DNA of 64,000 nt from Clostridium aciditolerans (GTDB lineage Bacteria > Bacillota > Clostridia > Clostridiales > Clostridiaceae). The stretch is from the NCBI RefSeq assembly GCF_016316925.1, contig NZ_JAEEGB010000003.1:36042-100041 (forward strand), given 5' to 3'. The translations under genes were made by a program, and so were the position numbers. This document shows, piece by piece, positions 1-9,536 of this stretch. Numbering within the stretch: the stretch's first letter is position 1; each line of letters begins with the position of its first letter. The notes under the pieces were generated by a model. It saw only the letters and a list, made by a program, of their open reading frames with translations, made no database searches and was not told where the DNA came from.

Positions 1-80
1 TTCAGCTTTGAAAACATATCCATTTGTGTAAATCAATTTTCTAGTTTGATTCCCTATAAAGAGGAGGTGAAAAGTATACT

Positions 81-680
81 ATGATAATACAAGCAGATAA
101 AGAAAAAATATTAGAAGAATTTTTAGAAAAGTATGTGGTCGATAGATGGGTTAATAAATTTCTTGAAATTGATGAAATGTATAAGAGTGATAAAGATGAT
201 ATAGAGAAAAATTTGATTTCAGCATTTGATGAGGTATGTAGAAAGGCTATATGTCTTCAGGGAAAGCAATTAAAGGGTGAAATTAAGTATATTTATTTCT
301 CTTTACTTAGAACGAGTATTCTTGAAAATAGAGGGGAATACAGAGTTGATTTGTATGATGAAGATTGGTTTTTGGATAAGGAAGAATGTTCTATCAATAT
401 AGATTTAAACTTTATTTTTGATTCAATTTTCAAGCAGAGGGAAGAACTTAAAGAAAAGAAAAAAGTGTACGGAAAAAATATAACTGATATGGATATAGAG
501 AACGTAATGCTTAAAGAAATTGATAAATATCATATTCTAGCAGTGGAATTTTTAAAGGGTATGATAGGAAAATTTATAGAAACATCTTCTTATGGAGAAA
601 TGAAAAAAACAGAAGATATCATGATATTAGCAGGAGAATATATGGATGCGACGGAGGCAATATATCCTGAAAAAGAATAG
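81..680 (+). CDS. Hypothetical protein at the head of the VgrG/toxin island
   Basis: A 199-residue soluble-looking protein, rich in Lys, Glu and Ile, with no signal peptide, membrane segment or motif I recognise. A strong GAGGAGG ribosome-binding site precedes the ATG. The stop lies 13 bases before the start of the next gene, whose product looks like an Imm11-type protein, and the PAAR-like and VgrG genes follow, so it is probably cotranscribed with the injection-system genes. It could be an adaptor or chaperone for the toxin, an immunity protein for a toxin lying upstream of the window, or an unrelated cargo gene. The sequence does not decide between these. Confidence 0.6.
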   Translation: MIIQADKEKILEEFLEKYVVDRWVNKFLEIDEMYKSDKDDIEKNLISAFDEVCRKAICLQGKQLKGEIKYIYFSLLRTSILENRGEYRVDLYDEDWFLDKEECSINIDLNFIFDSIFKQREELKEKKKVYGKNITDMDIENVMLKEIDKYHILAVEFLKGMIGKFIETSSYGEMKKTEDIMILAGEYMDATEAIYPEKE

Positions 681-693
681 AAAAGGAGAACTT

Positions 694-1218
694 ATGGATT
701 ATTTTTTATTAAAGCAAGATGAAAGATATACAAATACTCCAAGGCTTATTGATGTATTTAAGAAAATTAATATAAAAAATCTCAATCTTTCAAATGCTCA
801 CAAAATTGAAGACATAACAATATTTGAAATTAATGCTGGCGATAATTGTGAGTTTCTAGATATTTTAGATAGTCAACTGTTTTTAATATCAGAAGGCATG
901 AAAAAGATAATTGAAAAATATGATAGGGATATTTTATTTAAAAGCTTATCACTTATTGATTCACTTCATGATATACAGGAAAATTATTTTTTACCTATAT
1001 TTGAAGAGGGCGAATCTCTAAGTGATAATGCAGAACTTAATTTAGATAAAACAGTAGTTAAAAAAATAGTATTAGATAAAGAAAAAATTCAAGGTAAGAA
1101 GATTTTTAAAATAAAAGAGAGTTTAAAGCCATTAATAGTAGTAAGACTTGATGTTGCTGAAAGTTTGCTAAGACGTGACTTTAAAGGAATAAAACTTGAG
1201 AGACTACAAGTTGAATAA
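694..1218 (+). CDS. Imm11-like (DUF1629) protein
   Basis: About 174 residues, starting at the ATG preceded by AAAAGGAG. A longer frame opens at 646 but would overlap the upstream gene and has no better ribosome-binding site. The start, MDYFLLKQDERYTNTPRL, and the middle motif FLDILDSQLFLISEGMKK resemble the Imm11/DUF1629 family, which is common beside DUF4280 and VgrG genes in Clostridia. That family is predicted to provide immunity in polymorphic toxin systems, but the link to a specific toxin here is inference. It is not adjacent to either toxin tail, so it may instead be a general component of the spike cluster. Confidence 0.6.
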   Translation: MDYFLLKQDERYTNTPRLIDVFKKINIKNLNLSNAHKIEDITIFEINAGDNCEFLDILDSQLFLISEGMKKIIEKYDRDILFKSLSLIDSLHDIQENYFLPIFEEGESLSDNAELNLDKTVVKKIVLDKEKIQGKKIFKIKESLKPLIVVRLDVAESLLRRDFKGIKLERLQVE

Positions 1219-1250
1219 GCTTAAAACTTAGAAATAGGAAGTGAAAAGAT

Positions 1251-1646
1251 ATGAGTGGTGGAGACAATTATTATATAGTTAGAGGAGCAAAAATGAGATG
1301 TGACAAAGGAACCCATGCTAGAAAAATAAATCTTCCAGTAAGTCATGGCTCATATGTAGCTGAAAAACCTATGATGAATAAAACCGATAGGAAGGAAAAT
1401 AACATAAGCTACTTTGGAATATGTAATGGGGGATGTCCATCTAATGGAGGAAACATTTGTCTAATAGCAGAAAATGGACAAACAATTGAAGGAAAGAAAT
1501 GCTGCGTACAAATATTAAAAGACTGGATGAATGTAAAAGAAGAAACATTAGTTGAAGGAGAACCGGCACTTACAACAGATTCAGTACTTATATGTAAATA
1601 TGGAGGAAAAATAAAATTTGAAACAAATGGTCAAGAGAAAGAGTAA
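1251..1646 (+). CDS. PAAR-like DUF4280 protein
   Basis: A 131-residue Cys- and Gly-rich protein that fits the DUF4280 family of PAAR-like spike-tip proteins. It shows an N-terminal IVRGAKMRCDKGTHARKI segment, a central Cys/Gly cluster (FGICNGGCPSNGGNICLI), and a C-terminal repeat-like segment with TDSVLICKYGGKI. PAAR-like proteins cap the VgrG trimer and sharpen the tip of contractile injection systems. The spike/toxin gene follows after 21 bases, which supports joint expression and assembly. No sheath, tube or baseplate genes are visible in the window, so this may be an orphan spike cluster served by a machine encoded elsewhere. Confidence 0.8.
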   Translation: MSGGDNYYIVRGAKMRCDKGTHARKINLPVSHGSYVAEKPMMNKTDRKENNISYFGICNGGCPSNGGNICLIAENGQTIEGKKCCVQILKDWMNVKEETLVEGEPALTTDSVLICKYGGKIKFETNGQEKE

Positions 1647-1667
1647 ATAAAAGAAAGGAGAAAGTAA

Positions 1668-4340
1668 ATGGGGGTACTTCATGCACTAAGAGTTAAATCT
1701 CCTTATCAATTACTACGTATAGAAGACATAAGAATTGACAATAAACCTAATGAACATGGATATTTATATTTAAAATGTTTAATAGATGATTCAATTAATT
1801 TTCAGTCTGTTATAAATGCGTCTACTAGTGATAAAATATGTATTTATGAAGAAACAGAAGATGAAAATACAAGTAGTAAAAGTCCTGTAAATATTAATGT
1901 AGTAAAGGAAAGCAAAAGTAAGATATTATTTAATGGGATAGTGCAAAATATTAAGGCAAGTAATGTCAACGGAGTTTATTACTTAGAAATACAAGCACTT
2001 ACATCAAGTTTTGAGTTAGATATAAAAGAAAAAAGCAGATCCTTTCAAAATGCTAATATGACATATGATGAGCTTATAGCAATAATTTTAAAGGATTATT
2101 CAGGGTATAGTTTTACTCAATGCACAGCAGAAGGACAAACAATAGGAAAGCCATTATTTCAATACAAAGAAACTGATTGGAACTTTTTAAAGAGAATAGC
2201 TAGTGAGTTAAATTCAGAATTATTTTGTGATATAATGGAAACACGTAACATGTTTTATTTTGGGAGACCAATTAAAGCAAATTATGAATTAGAAGATATA
2301 GGTTTTTATAAAGCTCATAAGAATTTAAAGAGATTTCATGAAGCAGGTGGAATCGAAGCAGGACACGATACAGATTATTTTTATTATGAAATAGAAAGAA
2401 GAGAAAAGTATGAAGTTGGAAATAACATACGGTTTAAAAATAAGGAGCTTTATGTAAATCAATATTCAGCTTATGCCTTAAAGGATGAAGTAATCTATAA
2501 GTACCGCTTATGCAGAAAAAACGGTATATGGCAAACAAAAATTTATAATTCACTTTTAAGTGGAGGGTCTCTTGAAGGAAAAGTTCTTGCTGTAGAAGGT
2601 GAAAAAGTAAAGCTTAATCTTGATATAGACAAAGAACAAAATAAAGAAGCCGCCTGGTTTCCATATGCACCGTCCACGGGAAATGCAATGTACTCAATGC
2701 CCATAGTTGGAACAAGTGCAAGACTTTATTTTCCCAATGAAAGCAGTGAAGCACCAATTGTAACAGGTTGTGTAAGAAAAAACGGAAGCAGCTGTGCTAA
2801 AACATCAGACACAACTAAAAGATATTTTGGAACAGAACATGGCAGTGAAATAGAAATGACTCCAGGTGCAGTAAATATAAAAGGTGGATCAAAAGAACCA
2901 CTTAGTATAAGTTTTGATGATAATGTAGGAGTAACCCTTAAAAGTCCTAAAAAATTAAGTTTAAATGCAGATGGTGAAATAATAATAAAAACACCCCAAA
3001 GTGTAAATATAAAAGCACAAAGTCAGATACTTGCAGCCAAAAAAGGTACACAAAGTGGTTTTTCAATAGAAAATGAGTTTCATTTTTTAGGAGATAATGT
3101 AATAAAAAATGGAAGCGATAGAGAAGCATATCCTCCGTTTGATGATGAACCAAAGGCAGGCCAGAAGATAGAGAAGAAACAAGAGAAGAAACAGGAAAAG
3201 AAAGAAGAAAAGAAAGGATTTAATTGGGGAAAATTAGCTAAAAATGTTCTTGCAGGTTTGGCAGTAGTGGCTGTGGTAGCAGTTGCAGCAGTAGCAATAG
3301 CGGCAACAGCAGTGATAGCAGCTGTTGCAGTGGGTGCAGCAGTAGCAGGAACAGCAGCAGTTGCAAGTCAAGCAATATCTGATGTTAAACGTGGAGAAGT
3401 TAGTGACATGTCTGCTTATATGGCAGCAGGAGGCAGAGAAGCATTTGTTGGAGCTGTCTCGGGAGCAGTATTTGGACCTTTTGGTATGGGAGAAGCCTTA
3501 GGTGGAAAGATGTTACTTGGTGGAGCAACTAATGCATTTGAAAGTATAGTAAGACAAACACTAGAAGGTAAAGGAATAAACTTTAAAACTGCATTATTTG
3601 ATGCTGGAATTGGAGCATTAACAGCAGGAATGTTCCATGGTGCAGGAAAATTATTTGAGAAATCATCACCATTTGTTAAAAATGCATTTAGGAAGATATC
3701 ATCTGAAGTATCAGATAATATGAAAATAGCTAAAATAGCATTAAAAAATATGGAAAAACGACCAAAGTCAGTAGTACTTGGAAGCAATTTTGGTAATGCT
3801 GCGGAGGGGTTAGGTAGATTTACTAAGGAATTTAAAGAGGTTAAAAATGGAATTAAGAGTGGTACTAAGGGGGCGGGTAATCATAACCCATTATTAAGAG
3901 GTGATAGTGAATTATACTCTAATATGAGACCGAATGGTATTCCAAAATCATATATATCAAGTGAAGGTAACCTAATACCAGCAAATACAGAGGGAATTTA
4001 TAAAGGGAGACAAGTTACTGTTACAGAGCATATACTTGGGGGATATAGAAAAGGTGCTAAAGGAAATAGTCCATATACTAGTTTTACATTTAATAAAGGG
4101 ATTGTAGAGGGATATGGCAATAATCTTATTGAATTAGATATATCTGGATTGAGAAAAGCAATACAATCAGGTGAAGTTACTGATGTGGCAATATTAAGTC
4201 CAAAACAAATAGAAAGACTTATAAAAAATGATAAATTACAAAGTGATTTTTGGAAAAAAAGAGCATTAAATTGGACTAAAAGAGATTCAGAATATTTAAT
4301 AAGAGGAGAAGTTCCTAGTGAGTTTATTAAAATAAAGTAA
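1668..4340 (+). CDS. VgrG/Pvc8-type spike protein with C-terminal polymorphic toxin domain
   Basis: An 890-residue modular protein. Residues 1 to about 305 resemble the phage gpD/VgrG gp27-like region. About 310-375 looks like the gp5 OB-fold (GSLEGKVLAVEGEKVKLNLD to EAPIVTGCVRKNG), and 375-490 is a beta-rich spike-like part. A charged KKQEKK linker follows near 500-515, then an Ala/Val-rich hydrophobic stretch at about 525-570 and a Gly/Ala pre-toxin segment at 583-665. The last ~150 residues are a distinct domain with EHILGGYRKGAKGNSPYTSFTF and LIELDISGLRKAI, which I compare loosely with ADP-ribosyltransferase-like toxins. The first part is delivery machinery by family knowledge. The toxin activity is inferred. 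A small gene 7 bases downstream is the likely immunity gene. Confidence 0.85.
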   Translation: MGVLHALRVKSPYQLLRIEDIRIDNKPNEHGYLYLKCLIDDSINFQSVINASTSDKICIYEETEDENTSSKSPVNINVVKESKSKILFNGIVQNIKASNVNGVYYLEIQALTSSFELDIKEKSRSFQNANMTYDELIAIILKDYSGYSFTQCTAEGQTIGKPLFQYKETDWNFLKRIASELNSELFCDIMETRNMFYFGRPIKANYELEDIGFYKAHKNLKRFHEAGGIEAGHDTDYFYYEIERREKYEVGNNIRFKNKELYVNQYSAYALKDEVIYKYRLCRKNGIWQTKIYNSLLSGGSLEGKVLAVEGEKVKLNLDIDKEQNKEAAWFPYAPSTGNAMYSMPIVGTSARLYFPNESSEAPIVTGCVRKNGSSCAKTSDTTKRYFGTEHGSEIEMTPGAVNIKGGSKEPLSISFDDNVGVTLKSPKKLSLNADGEIIIKTPQSVNIKAQSQILAAKKGTQSGFSIENEFHFLGDNVIKNGSDREAYPPFDDEPKAGQKIEKKQEKKQEKKEEKKGFNWGKLAKNVLAGLAVVAVVAVAAVAIAATAVIAAVAVGAAVAGTAAVASQAISDVKRGEVSDMSAYMAAGGREAFVGAVSGAVFGPFGMGEALGGKMLLGGATNAFESIVRQTLEGKGINFKTALFDAGIGALTAGMFHGAGKLFEKSSPFVKNAFRKISSEVSDNMKIAKIALKNMEKRPKSVVLGSNFGNAAEGLGRFTKEFKEVKNGIKSGTKGAGNHNPLLRGDSELYSNMRPNGIPKSYISSEGNLIPANTEGIYKGRQVTVTEHILGGYRKGAKGNSPYTSFTFNKGIVEGYGNNLIELDISGLRKAIQSGEVTDVAILSPKQIERLIKNDKLQSDFWKKRALNWTKRDSEYLIRGEVPSEFIKIK

Positions 4341-4347
4341 TAGGAGG

Positions 4348-4632
4348 ATGTATATAATGGAGTTGTTGTTTAAAGATACAGTAATTGGTACTATTAGTGG
4401 TTTAAACAATGAGGATTCATGGGTTCATGGAATATTTGAAGCAAATGAAGCCTTTAATCAATACAAAGAATTTTTTAGGGCTATAGTATGTGAAGAGGGA
4501 TTTGAAGAATCTAAATTTAATTGTGAGTTGTTAAATGATGAAAATTGGAGTATAAGTAAAAAAGGGAGTATTGCAGGAATTTACATACCAGCAATATATG
4601 AAGATGGTGATATATCATTTAGATATAGATAA
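4348..4632 (+). CDS. Candidate immunity protein for the intact VgrG toxin
   Basis: A small acidic protein of about 94 residues, or 92 if the second ATG at 4357 (TAATGG, after AGGAGGATGT) is used. It starts 7 bases after the spike/toxin gene and ends before a terminator, the usual place for a cognate immunity gene. I recognise no family. Features seen are an N-terminal strand-rich ELLFKDTVIGTISGLNNED, a central helix with Trp and Phe, and a C-terminal YEDGDISFRYR. The role is inferred from position only. Confidence 0.6.
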   Translation: MYIMELLFKDTVIGTISGLNNEDSWVHGIFEANEAFNQYKEFFRAIVCEEGFEESKFNCELLNDENWSISKKGSIAGIYIPAIYEDGDISFRYR

Positions 4633-4652
4633 ATAAAGTAAAACCGTATTAC

Positions 4653-4682
4653 AAAACCTCTGGAGTTAATCTAGAGGTTTTC
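4653..4682 (+). terminator. Rho-independent terminator after the immunity gene
   Basis: Inverted repeat AAAACCTCT / AGAGGTTTT separated by about 11 bases. It closes the first toxin/immunity unit and separates it from the displaced cassette. Confidence 0.7.
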
Positions 4683-4697
4683 TTGAAATATATAAGA

Positions 4698-7078
4698 ATT
4701 ATTTTGTGATATAATGGAAACACGTAATATGTTTTACTTTGGGAGACCAATTAAAGCAAGTTATGAAATAGAAGATATGGGTTTTTATAAAGCTCATAAG
4801 AATTTAAAAAGATTTCATAAAGCAGGTGGAATTGAAGCAGGACACGATACAGATTACTTTTATTATGAAATAGAAAGAAGAGAAAAGTATGAAGTTGGAG
4901 ATAACATTCGGTTTAAAAATAAGGAGCTTTATGTAAATCAATATTCAGCTTATGCTTTAAAGGATGAAGTAATTTATAAATATCGTTTATGCAGAAAAAA
5001 CAGTATATGGCAAACAAAAATTTATAATTCACTTTTAAGTGGAGGGTCTCTTGAAGGGAAAGTTACGGCTGTAGAAGGTGAAAAGTAAAACTTCATCTAG
5101 ATATAGACAAAGGACAAAATAAAGAAGCCGCCTGGTTTCCATATGCACCACCCACAGGAAATGCAATGTATTCAATGCCCATAGTTGGGACAAGTGCAAG
5201 GCTTTATTTTCCTAATGAAAGCAGTGAAGCACCAGTTGTAACAGGCTGTGTAAGAAAAAACGGAAGCAGCTGCGCTAAAACGTCAGATACAACTAAAAGA
5301 TATTTTGGAACAGAACATGGCAGTGAAATAGAAATGACTCCAGGTGCATTAAGCATAAAGGGTGGATCAAAAGAGCCACTTAGTATAAGTTTTGATGATA
5401 ATGTAGGAGTAACCCTTAAAAGTCCTAAAAAATTAAGCTTAAATGCAGATGGTGAAATAATAATAAAAACACCCCAAAGTGTAAATATAAAAGCACAAAG
5501 TCAGATACTTGCAGCCAAAAAAGGTACACAAAGTGGTTTTTCAATAGAAAATGAGTTTCATTTTTTAGGAGATAATGTAATAAAAAATGGAAGCGATAGA
5601 GAAGCATATCCTCCGTTTGATGATGAACAAAGGCAGGCCAGAAGATAGAGAAGAAGCAAGAGAAAAAACAGGAAAAGAAGCAAGAGAAGAAAGGATTTAA
5701 TTGGGGGAAATTAGCAGTAGGAGTATTAGCAGCAGTAGCAGTAGTCGCTGTTGTAGCTACTTGTGGAGTAGGAGCAGTATTAATAGGGGCTGCTATTGGG
5801 GCATGTGTAGGTGCAGCATGTGCAGTAGCAAGTACTGCGATATCTGACAAGATGAATGGTACGCAAAGTAGTCTGGGAACATATGCAAAAAATGCCCTAA
5901 AGGGAGCTTTTACAGGTGCAGTATCTGGAGCTATATTTGGTCCTTTTGGAGGCTTTGGCAGTGTAGGCGGAATCATGGCATTTGGTGGAATAAATGGCAT
6001 GGCCGATAGTCTCTTAAATCAAGCAATAGATGGAAAATTTAGCTTAAAGCAAACATTGTTTGATGGACTTATTGGAGCTGCTACAGGAGGACTATTACAT
6101 GGAGCAGGAAAACTTATATCAAAGGTTTCACCTTATGTAACTAAATCTATTGGAAAAGTGCTTGGCAAATTATCTAGTGAAGCTGAGGCGATATTAAGTA
6201 AAGTATCTGGAAAAGCAGATGATATATTAAATGCATTTACTAAGACTAGCAGAGAATTGTTTGAGAAAGCAGCAAATAAGGTTGATAATGTAGTAACTAG
6301 CATAAAGAATAGTGCTCAAGATCTGGTGGATAGAGCAGCCAATAAGTTTAATGAGGTAACGACTAAGATTAATAATAAAGTCGATGATTTATTACGAGCA
6401 GGAGCAGCAAAAGCAGATGATGGATTAAATGCCCTTAATCAAGCAAGATATAATGTTAGAAAATCTCTTGGTTTAGAGAAAGAATGTGTTACAGCAGACG
6501 GGGTAAGTTTCAGTAGCCCACCAGAAGAAACATCATTCTTTAAGAATCAGATTTCTAAGATTACAGAGAAAGGTAAGGGTTCTCCTAATAAAAATATTGA
6601 TATTAATGATACTAAGGGTGAGGGTAAAGGTAAAGAGTTAACGGCTAAAGATGTACCTTCAGTTAGAAATAATGAGTTTAATAAATGGTTTGATGATTTA
6701 GATGATAATACTTTAAATGAAATTTGGACAAATCCAAAATTGAAGAAAGTGAAAAATGCAATTAAGGATAGGATAAGACAGCCAGGGGGGTATCACGAAT
6801 GGCTCGCATGTGAAAAAGCGCCTATATTTAAAAAATGGGGAATTTCAATGGATAAGATTAGAGAACTAAGAACATTGACAGATGATGTTTACTTTTTAAA
6901 TCCAGATGGAGCACATCATTGTTCAGCAGGAGGTAAAATAGCACATAATGAGTTATTTGATTTAATTGATAAAAGTAAAGATTATAACGATTTTAAGAGA
7001 AAACTTGCAAAATGGGCAGATACAAAATTAAAAGGTGGAAGAAATATGCTTCCAAAGGAACTATTAGATTTTAATTAG
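4698..7078 (+). pseudogene. Truncated, twice-frameshifted second vgrG copy carrying a different nuclease-like toxin tail
   Basis: Homology to the intact spike gene begins abruptly around its codon 184 and runs nearly identical. An A is missing from the A-run near 5084 and a C is missing near 5627, so three frames must be joined: 4714-5088, about 5090-5648, and about 5648-7078. After the second shift the frame stays open through the KKQEKK linker, the hydrophobic pre-toxin segment and a new C-terminal domain. That domain has RIRQPGGYHEWL, WGISMDKIRELRTL and NPDGAHHCSAGGKIAHNE, a His/Asn-rich layout like HNH/EndoVII-type toxins. An ATG at 5852 could start a 408-residue toxin-containing product, but no good ribosome-binding site is seen there. 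It looks like a silent donor cassette. Confidence 0.8.
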
Positions 7079-7090
7079 GGAGGAATTTTT

Positions 7091-7468
7091 ATGGAAATAA
7101 GCGGATTAGTATCTTTGTGGATTGGAAATTTTAATTCAATAACGGAGTTAAAAAATTATGTTTGTTTGGGATACACAGCAGATGGAGATCAAATATATTC
7201 AAAATTTGCAAATGAATTTGATTTTGGACATACTGATGATGACTCAATAGAATATGAATTTTATAATGAAAAATTGATAGTAATTAAAGATTTACTAAAA
7301 CCTTTTTCTTATAGCAATATAATTATTCATAGGTTTGAAAATCTATTGGGTAAAAATAAATTTGATAAGCCAGTTAATTCATTAATTCTTTTATATGATT
7401 ATAAACATGAAGAAGACATTATAAAGGGTACTAATATTGAATATGTAGGTTGTGTATCATATTTATAA
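7091..7468 (+). CDS. Imm22-like immunity protein
   Basis: A 125-residue protein starting 13 bases after the nuclease-type toxin tail, with AGGGAGG just upstream. The N-terminus VSLWIGNFNSITELKNYV, followed by DGDQIYSKFANEFDFGHTDDDSIEYEF in two parts, matches my memory of the immunity 22 family, whose members pair with nuclease toxins. The position supports a role as the antidote to the tail of the displaced cassette. Keeping an intact immunity gene beside a frameshifted toxin is typical of orphan cassettes, because it still protects against sibling cells that express the toxin. Confidence 0.65.
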   Translation: MEISGLVSLWIGNFNSITELKNYVCLGYTADGDQIYSKFANEFDFGHTDDDSIEYEFYNEKLIVIKDLLKPFSYSNIIIHRFENLLGKNKFDKPVNSLILLYDYKHEEDIIKGTNIEYVGCVSYL

Positions 7469-7528
7469 TAACTTATTATTTTAAAAACTGAATATATTAA
7501 AGAAATTTATGACTATCGAGGGAGGTAT

Positions 7529-7852
7529 ATGATGTTATCAGAAATAGTAAATAAAATTACTATAGAAATTACAAAGGAAAAGGAAGAAACATTAAAAAAA
7601 AGGATTGAGGATTGCGTAAAATATTGTTTGAATCAAGTTAATTTTGAGATTAATTTTGAAGATAAATATCCTATATATTTTGGTGGGAAAGAAGTAGAAA
7701 AGGGAGTATTTGTAAATTTAGAAGTTTATAATAGAAAACAAAGTAAAGAAAAATATATAGGCTTAAAAGAACAAATTAGAAAAGTATATTTAGAAGAATT
7801 AGAAATACCAGAAGAAAGAATTTTTATACAATTTGATGATTATGAAGATTAA
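7529..7852 (+). CDS. Small DUF1904-like protein
   Basis: A 107-residue protein with a GAGGGAGGT ribosome-binding site. A long N-terminal charged helix is followed by YPIYFGGKEVEKGVFVNLEV and a C-terminal EIPEERIFIQFDDYED. The second half resembles DUF1904/tautomerase-like proteins, but this is a weak call. Its place between an Imm22-like gene and another spike-gene fragment means it could also be an unrecognised immunity protein whose toxin has been lost. Confidence 0.5.
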   Translation: MMLSEIVNKITIEITKEKEETLKKRIEDCVKYCLNQVNFEINFEDKYPIYFGGKEVEKGVFVNLEVYNRKQSKEKYIGLKEQIRKVYLEELEIPEERIFIQFDDYED

Positions 7853-8257
7853 TTGCATTTAGAGACTAATTTTAAAATTAGAAGGTTTTGAATTTCATTT
7901 GAAACTAGATAAAAGTTTATTGAATATATCAGATTAATAAATTTGTAAAGAAATTTTTAAGTATTGGTATTGAAATCAATGTCAGCATCAAATATATACT
8001 TAAAGTAATAAAAATTATGAAATAAATCAATTTATAATAATCTGTATTAAACAGATGAATAAAGTTTATACCAATGTTAAAATGGTAGTAACAGCAAAGA
8101 GTTGTTGCTACCATTTAATTTTGCAATTTTATGTTTCAGTCCCAAGACCAGCTATGTTAAGTAAATGTTTATGTTGAAAATTATTAGAAAATTAATTATA
8201 GATAATATCAATATAGAATTAAAAGTATAGTAAACAAGCTATTTAATAATATAATTT
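7853..8257. other. Intergenic stretch between the DUF1904-like gene and vgrG copy 3
   Basis: About 400 bases of very A+T-rich DNA. The only structure I see is a hairpin near 8080-8117 (AAATGGTAG / CTACCATTT) followed by T-rich sequence, likely a terminator. No convincing coding frame with a ribosome-binding site. It probably contains the left recombination boundary of the third spike-gene copy. Confidence 0.5.
8080..8117 (+). terminator. Probable terminator of the second toxin/immunity cassette
   Basis: Stem AAATGGTAG / CTACCATTT with further partial pairing towards the loop, followed by AATTTTGCAATTTT. It lies about 230 bases downstream of the last cassette gene. Confidence 0.5.
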
Positions 8258-9496
8258 TTGATAGCTTATCCAAAAGAGATGCAATTAAGAGATGTTCTAG
8301 ATTGGAATATAGTCTATATTATCTCTATTGATAATAAACCTAATGAACATGGATATTTATATTTAAAATGTTTAATAAATGATTCAATTAACTTTCAGTC
8401 TGCTATAAATGCGTCTACTAGTGATAAAATATGTATTTATGAAGAAACAGAAGATGAAAATACAAGTAATGAAAGTCCTGTAAATATTAATGTAGTAAAG
8501 GAAAGCAAAAGTAAGATATTGTTTAATGGGATAGTGCAAAATATTAAGACAAGTAATGTCAACGGAGTTTATTACTTAGAAATACAAGCACTTACATCAG
8601 GTTTTGAATTAGATATAAAAGAAAAAAGCAGATCCTTTCAAAATGCTAGTATGACATATAATGAACTTATAGGAATAATTTTAAAGGATTATTCAGGCTA
8701 CAGCTATACACAATGTACAGCAGAAGGACAAACAATAGGAAAGCCATTATTTCAATATAAAGAAACTGATTGGAACTTTCTAAAGAGAATAGCTAGTGAG
8801 TTAAATTCAGAATTATTTTGTGATATAATGGAAATACGTAATATGTTTTATTTTGGGAGACCAATTAAAGCAAGTTATGAAATAGAAGATATGGGTTTTT
8901 ATAAAGCTCATAAGAATCTAAAAAGATTTCATGAAGCAGGTGGAATTGAAGCAGGACACGATACAGATTACTTTTATTATGAAATAGAAAGAAGAGAAAA
9001 GTATGAAGTTGGAGATAAGATACGGTTTAAAAATAAGGAGCTTTATGTAAATCAATATTCAGCTTATGCTTTAAAGGATGAAGTAATTTATAAATATCGT
9101 TTATGTAGAAAAAACGGTATATGGCAAACAAAAATTTATAATTCACTTTTAAGTGGAGGGTCTCTTGAAGGGAAAGTTGCGGCTGTAGAAGGTGAAGAGG
9201 TAAAACTTCATCTAGATATAGACAAAGGACAAAATAAAGAAGCCGCCTGGTTTCCATATGCACCGCTCACAGGAAATGCAATGTATTCAATGCCCGTAGT
9301 TGGAACAAGTGCAAGACTTTATTTTCCCAATGAAAGCAGTGAAGCACCGATTTTAGCGGGCTGTGTAAGAAAAAATGGAAGCGATAGAGAAAAATATCCT
9401 CCATTTAATGATGAGCCAAAGACAGGTCAAAAGACAGAGAAAAAACAAGAAAAATTGCTAATAAGCTTCATTGGTTGTTCAAAGAAGATATTTTAA
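8258..9496 (+). pseudogene. Third vgrG copy: altered N-terminus, internal deletion, no toxin
   Basis: Homology to the intact spike gene starts at about 8327 (its codon 23), and an unrelated short N-terminus is fused in front. The gp27-like and OB-fold parts are complete up to ILAGCVRKNGSDREKYPPF. There the sequence jumps from the first NGS motif to the second NGS motif, removing about 110 codons of the spike. After the KTEKKQEK linker the frame runs into LLISFIGCSKKIF and stops inside a terminator stem. The proposed TTG start at 8258 has no ribosome-binding site. The result is a spike-fold remnant of about 412 codons without spike needle or toxin. It shares several variants with copy 2, so copies 2 and 3 are closer to each other than to copy 1. 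Confidence 0.75.
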
Positions 9497-9536
9497 AGGG
9501 ATTTTATCTCATTTTAGAATATCTTCTTTTATTTTT
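9481..9536 (+). terminator. Terminator closing the spike-gene island
   Basis: Stem AAAGAAGATATT / AATATCTTCTTT followed by TTATTTTTT. The left arm overlaps the last codons of vgrG copy 3, showing that the frame was cut into pre-existing terminator DNA. Confidence 0.75.

Noticed and set aside
5425-6000. A 191-codon open frame on the minus strand inside vgrG copy 2, with a similar one in copy 1 (2947-3153)
   Set aside because: It is the antisense of a low-complexity, repetitive coding region, has no ribosome-binding site, and its product is an unlikely Pro/Ala- and Phe/Leu-rich string.
7929-8114. A 61-codon minus-strand frame
   Set aside because: Hydrophobic A+T-driven composition, no ribosome-binding site, and it runs through a terminator hairpin.
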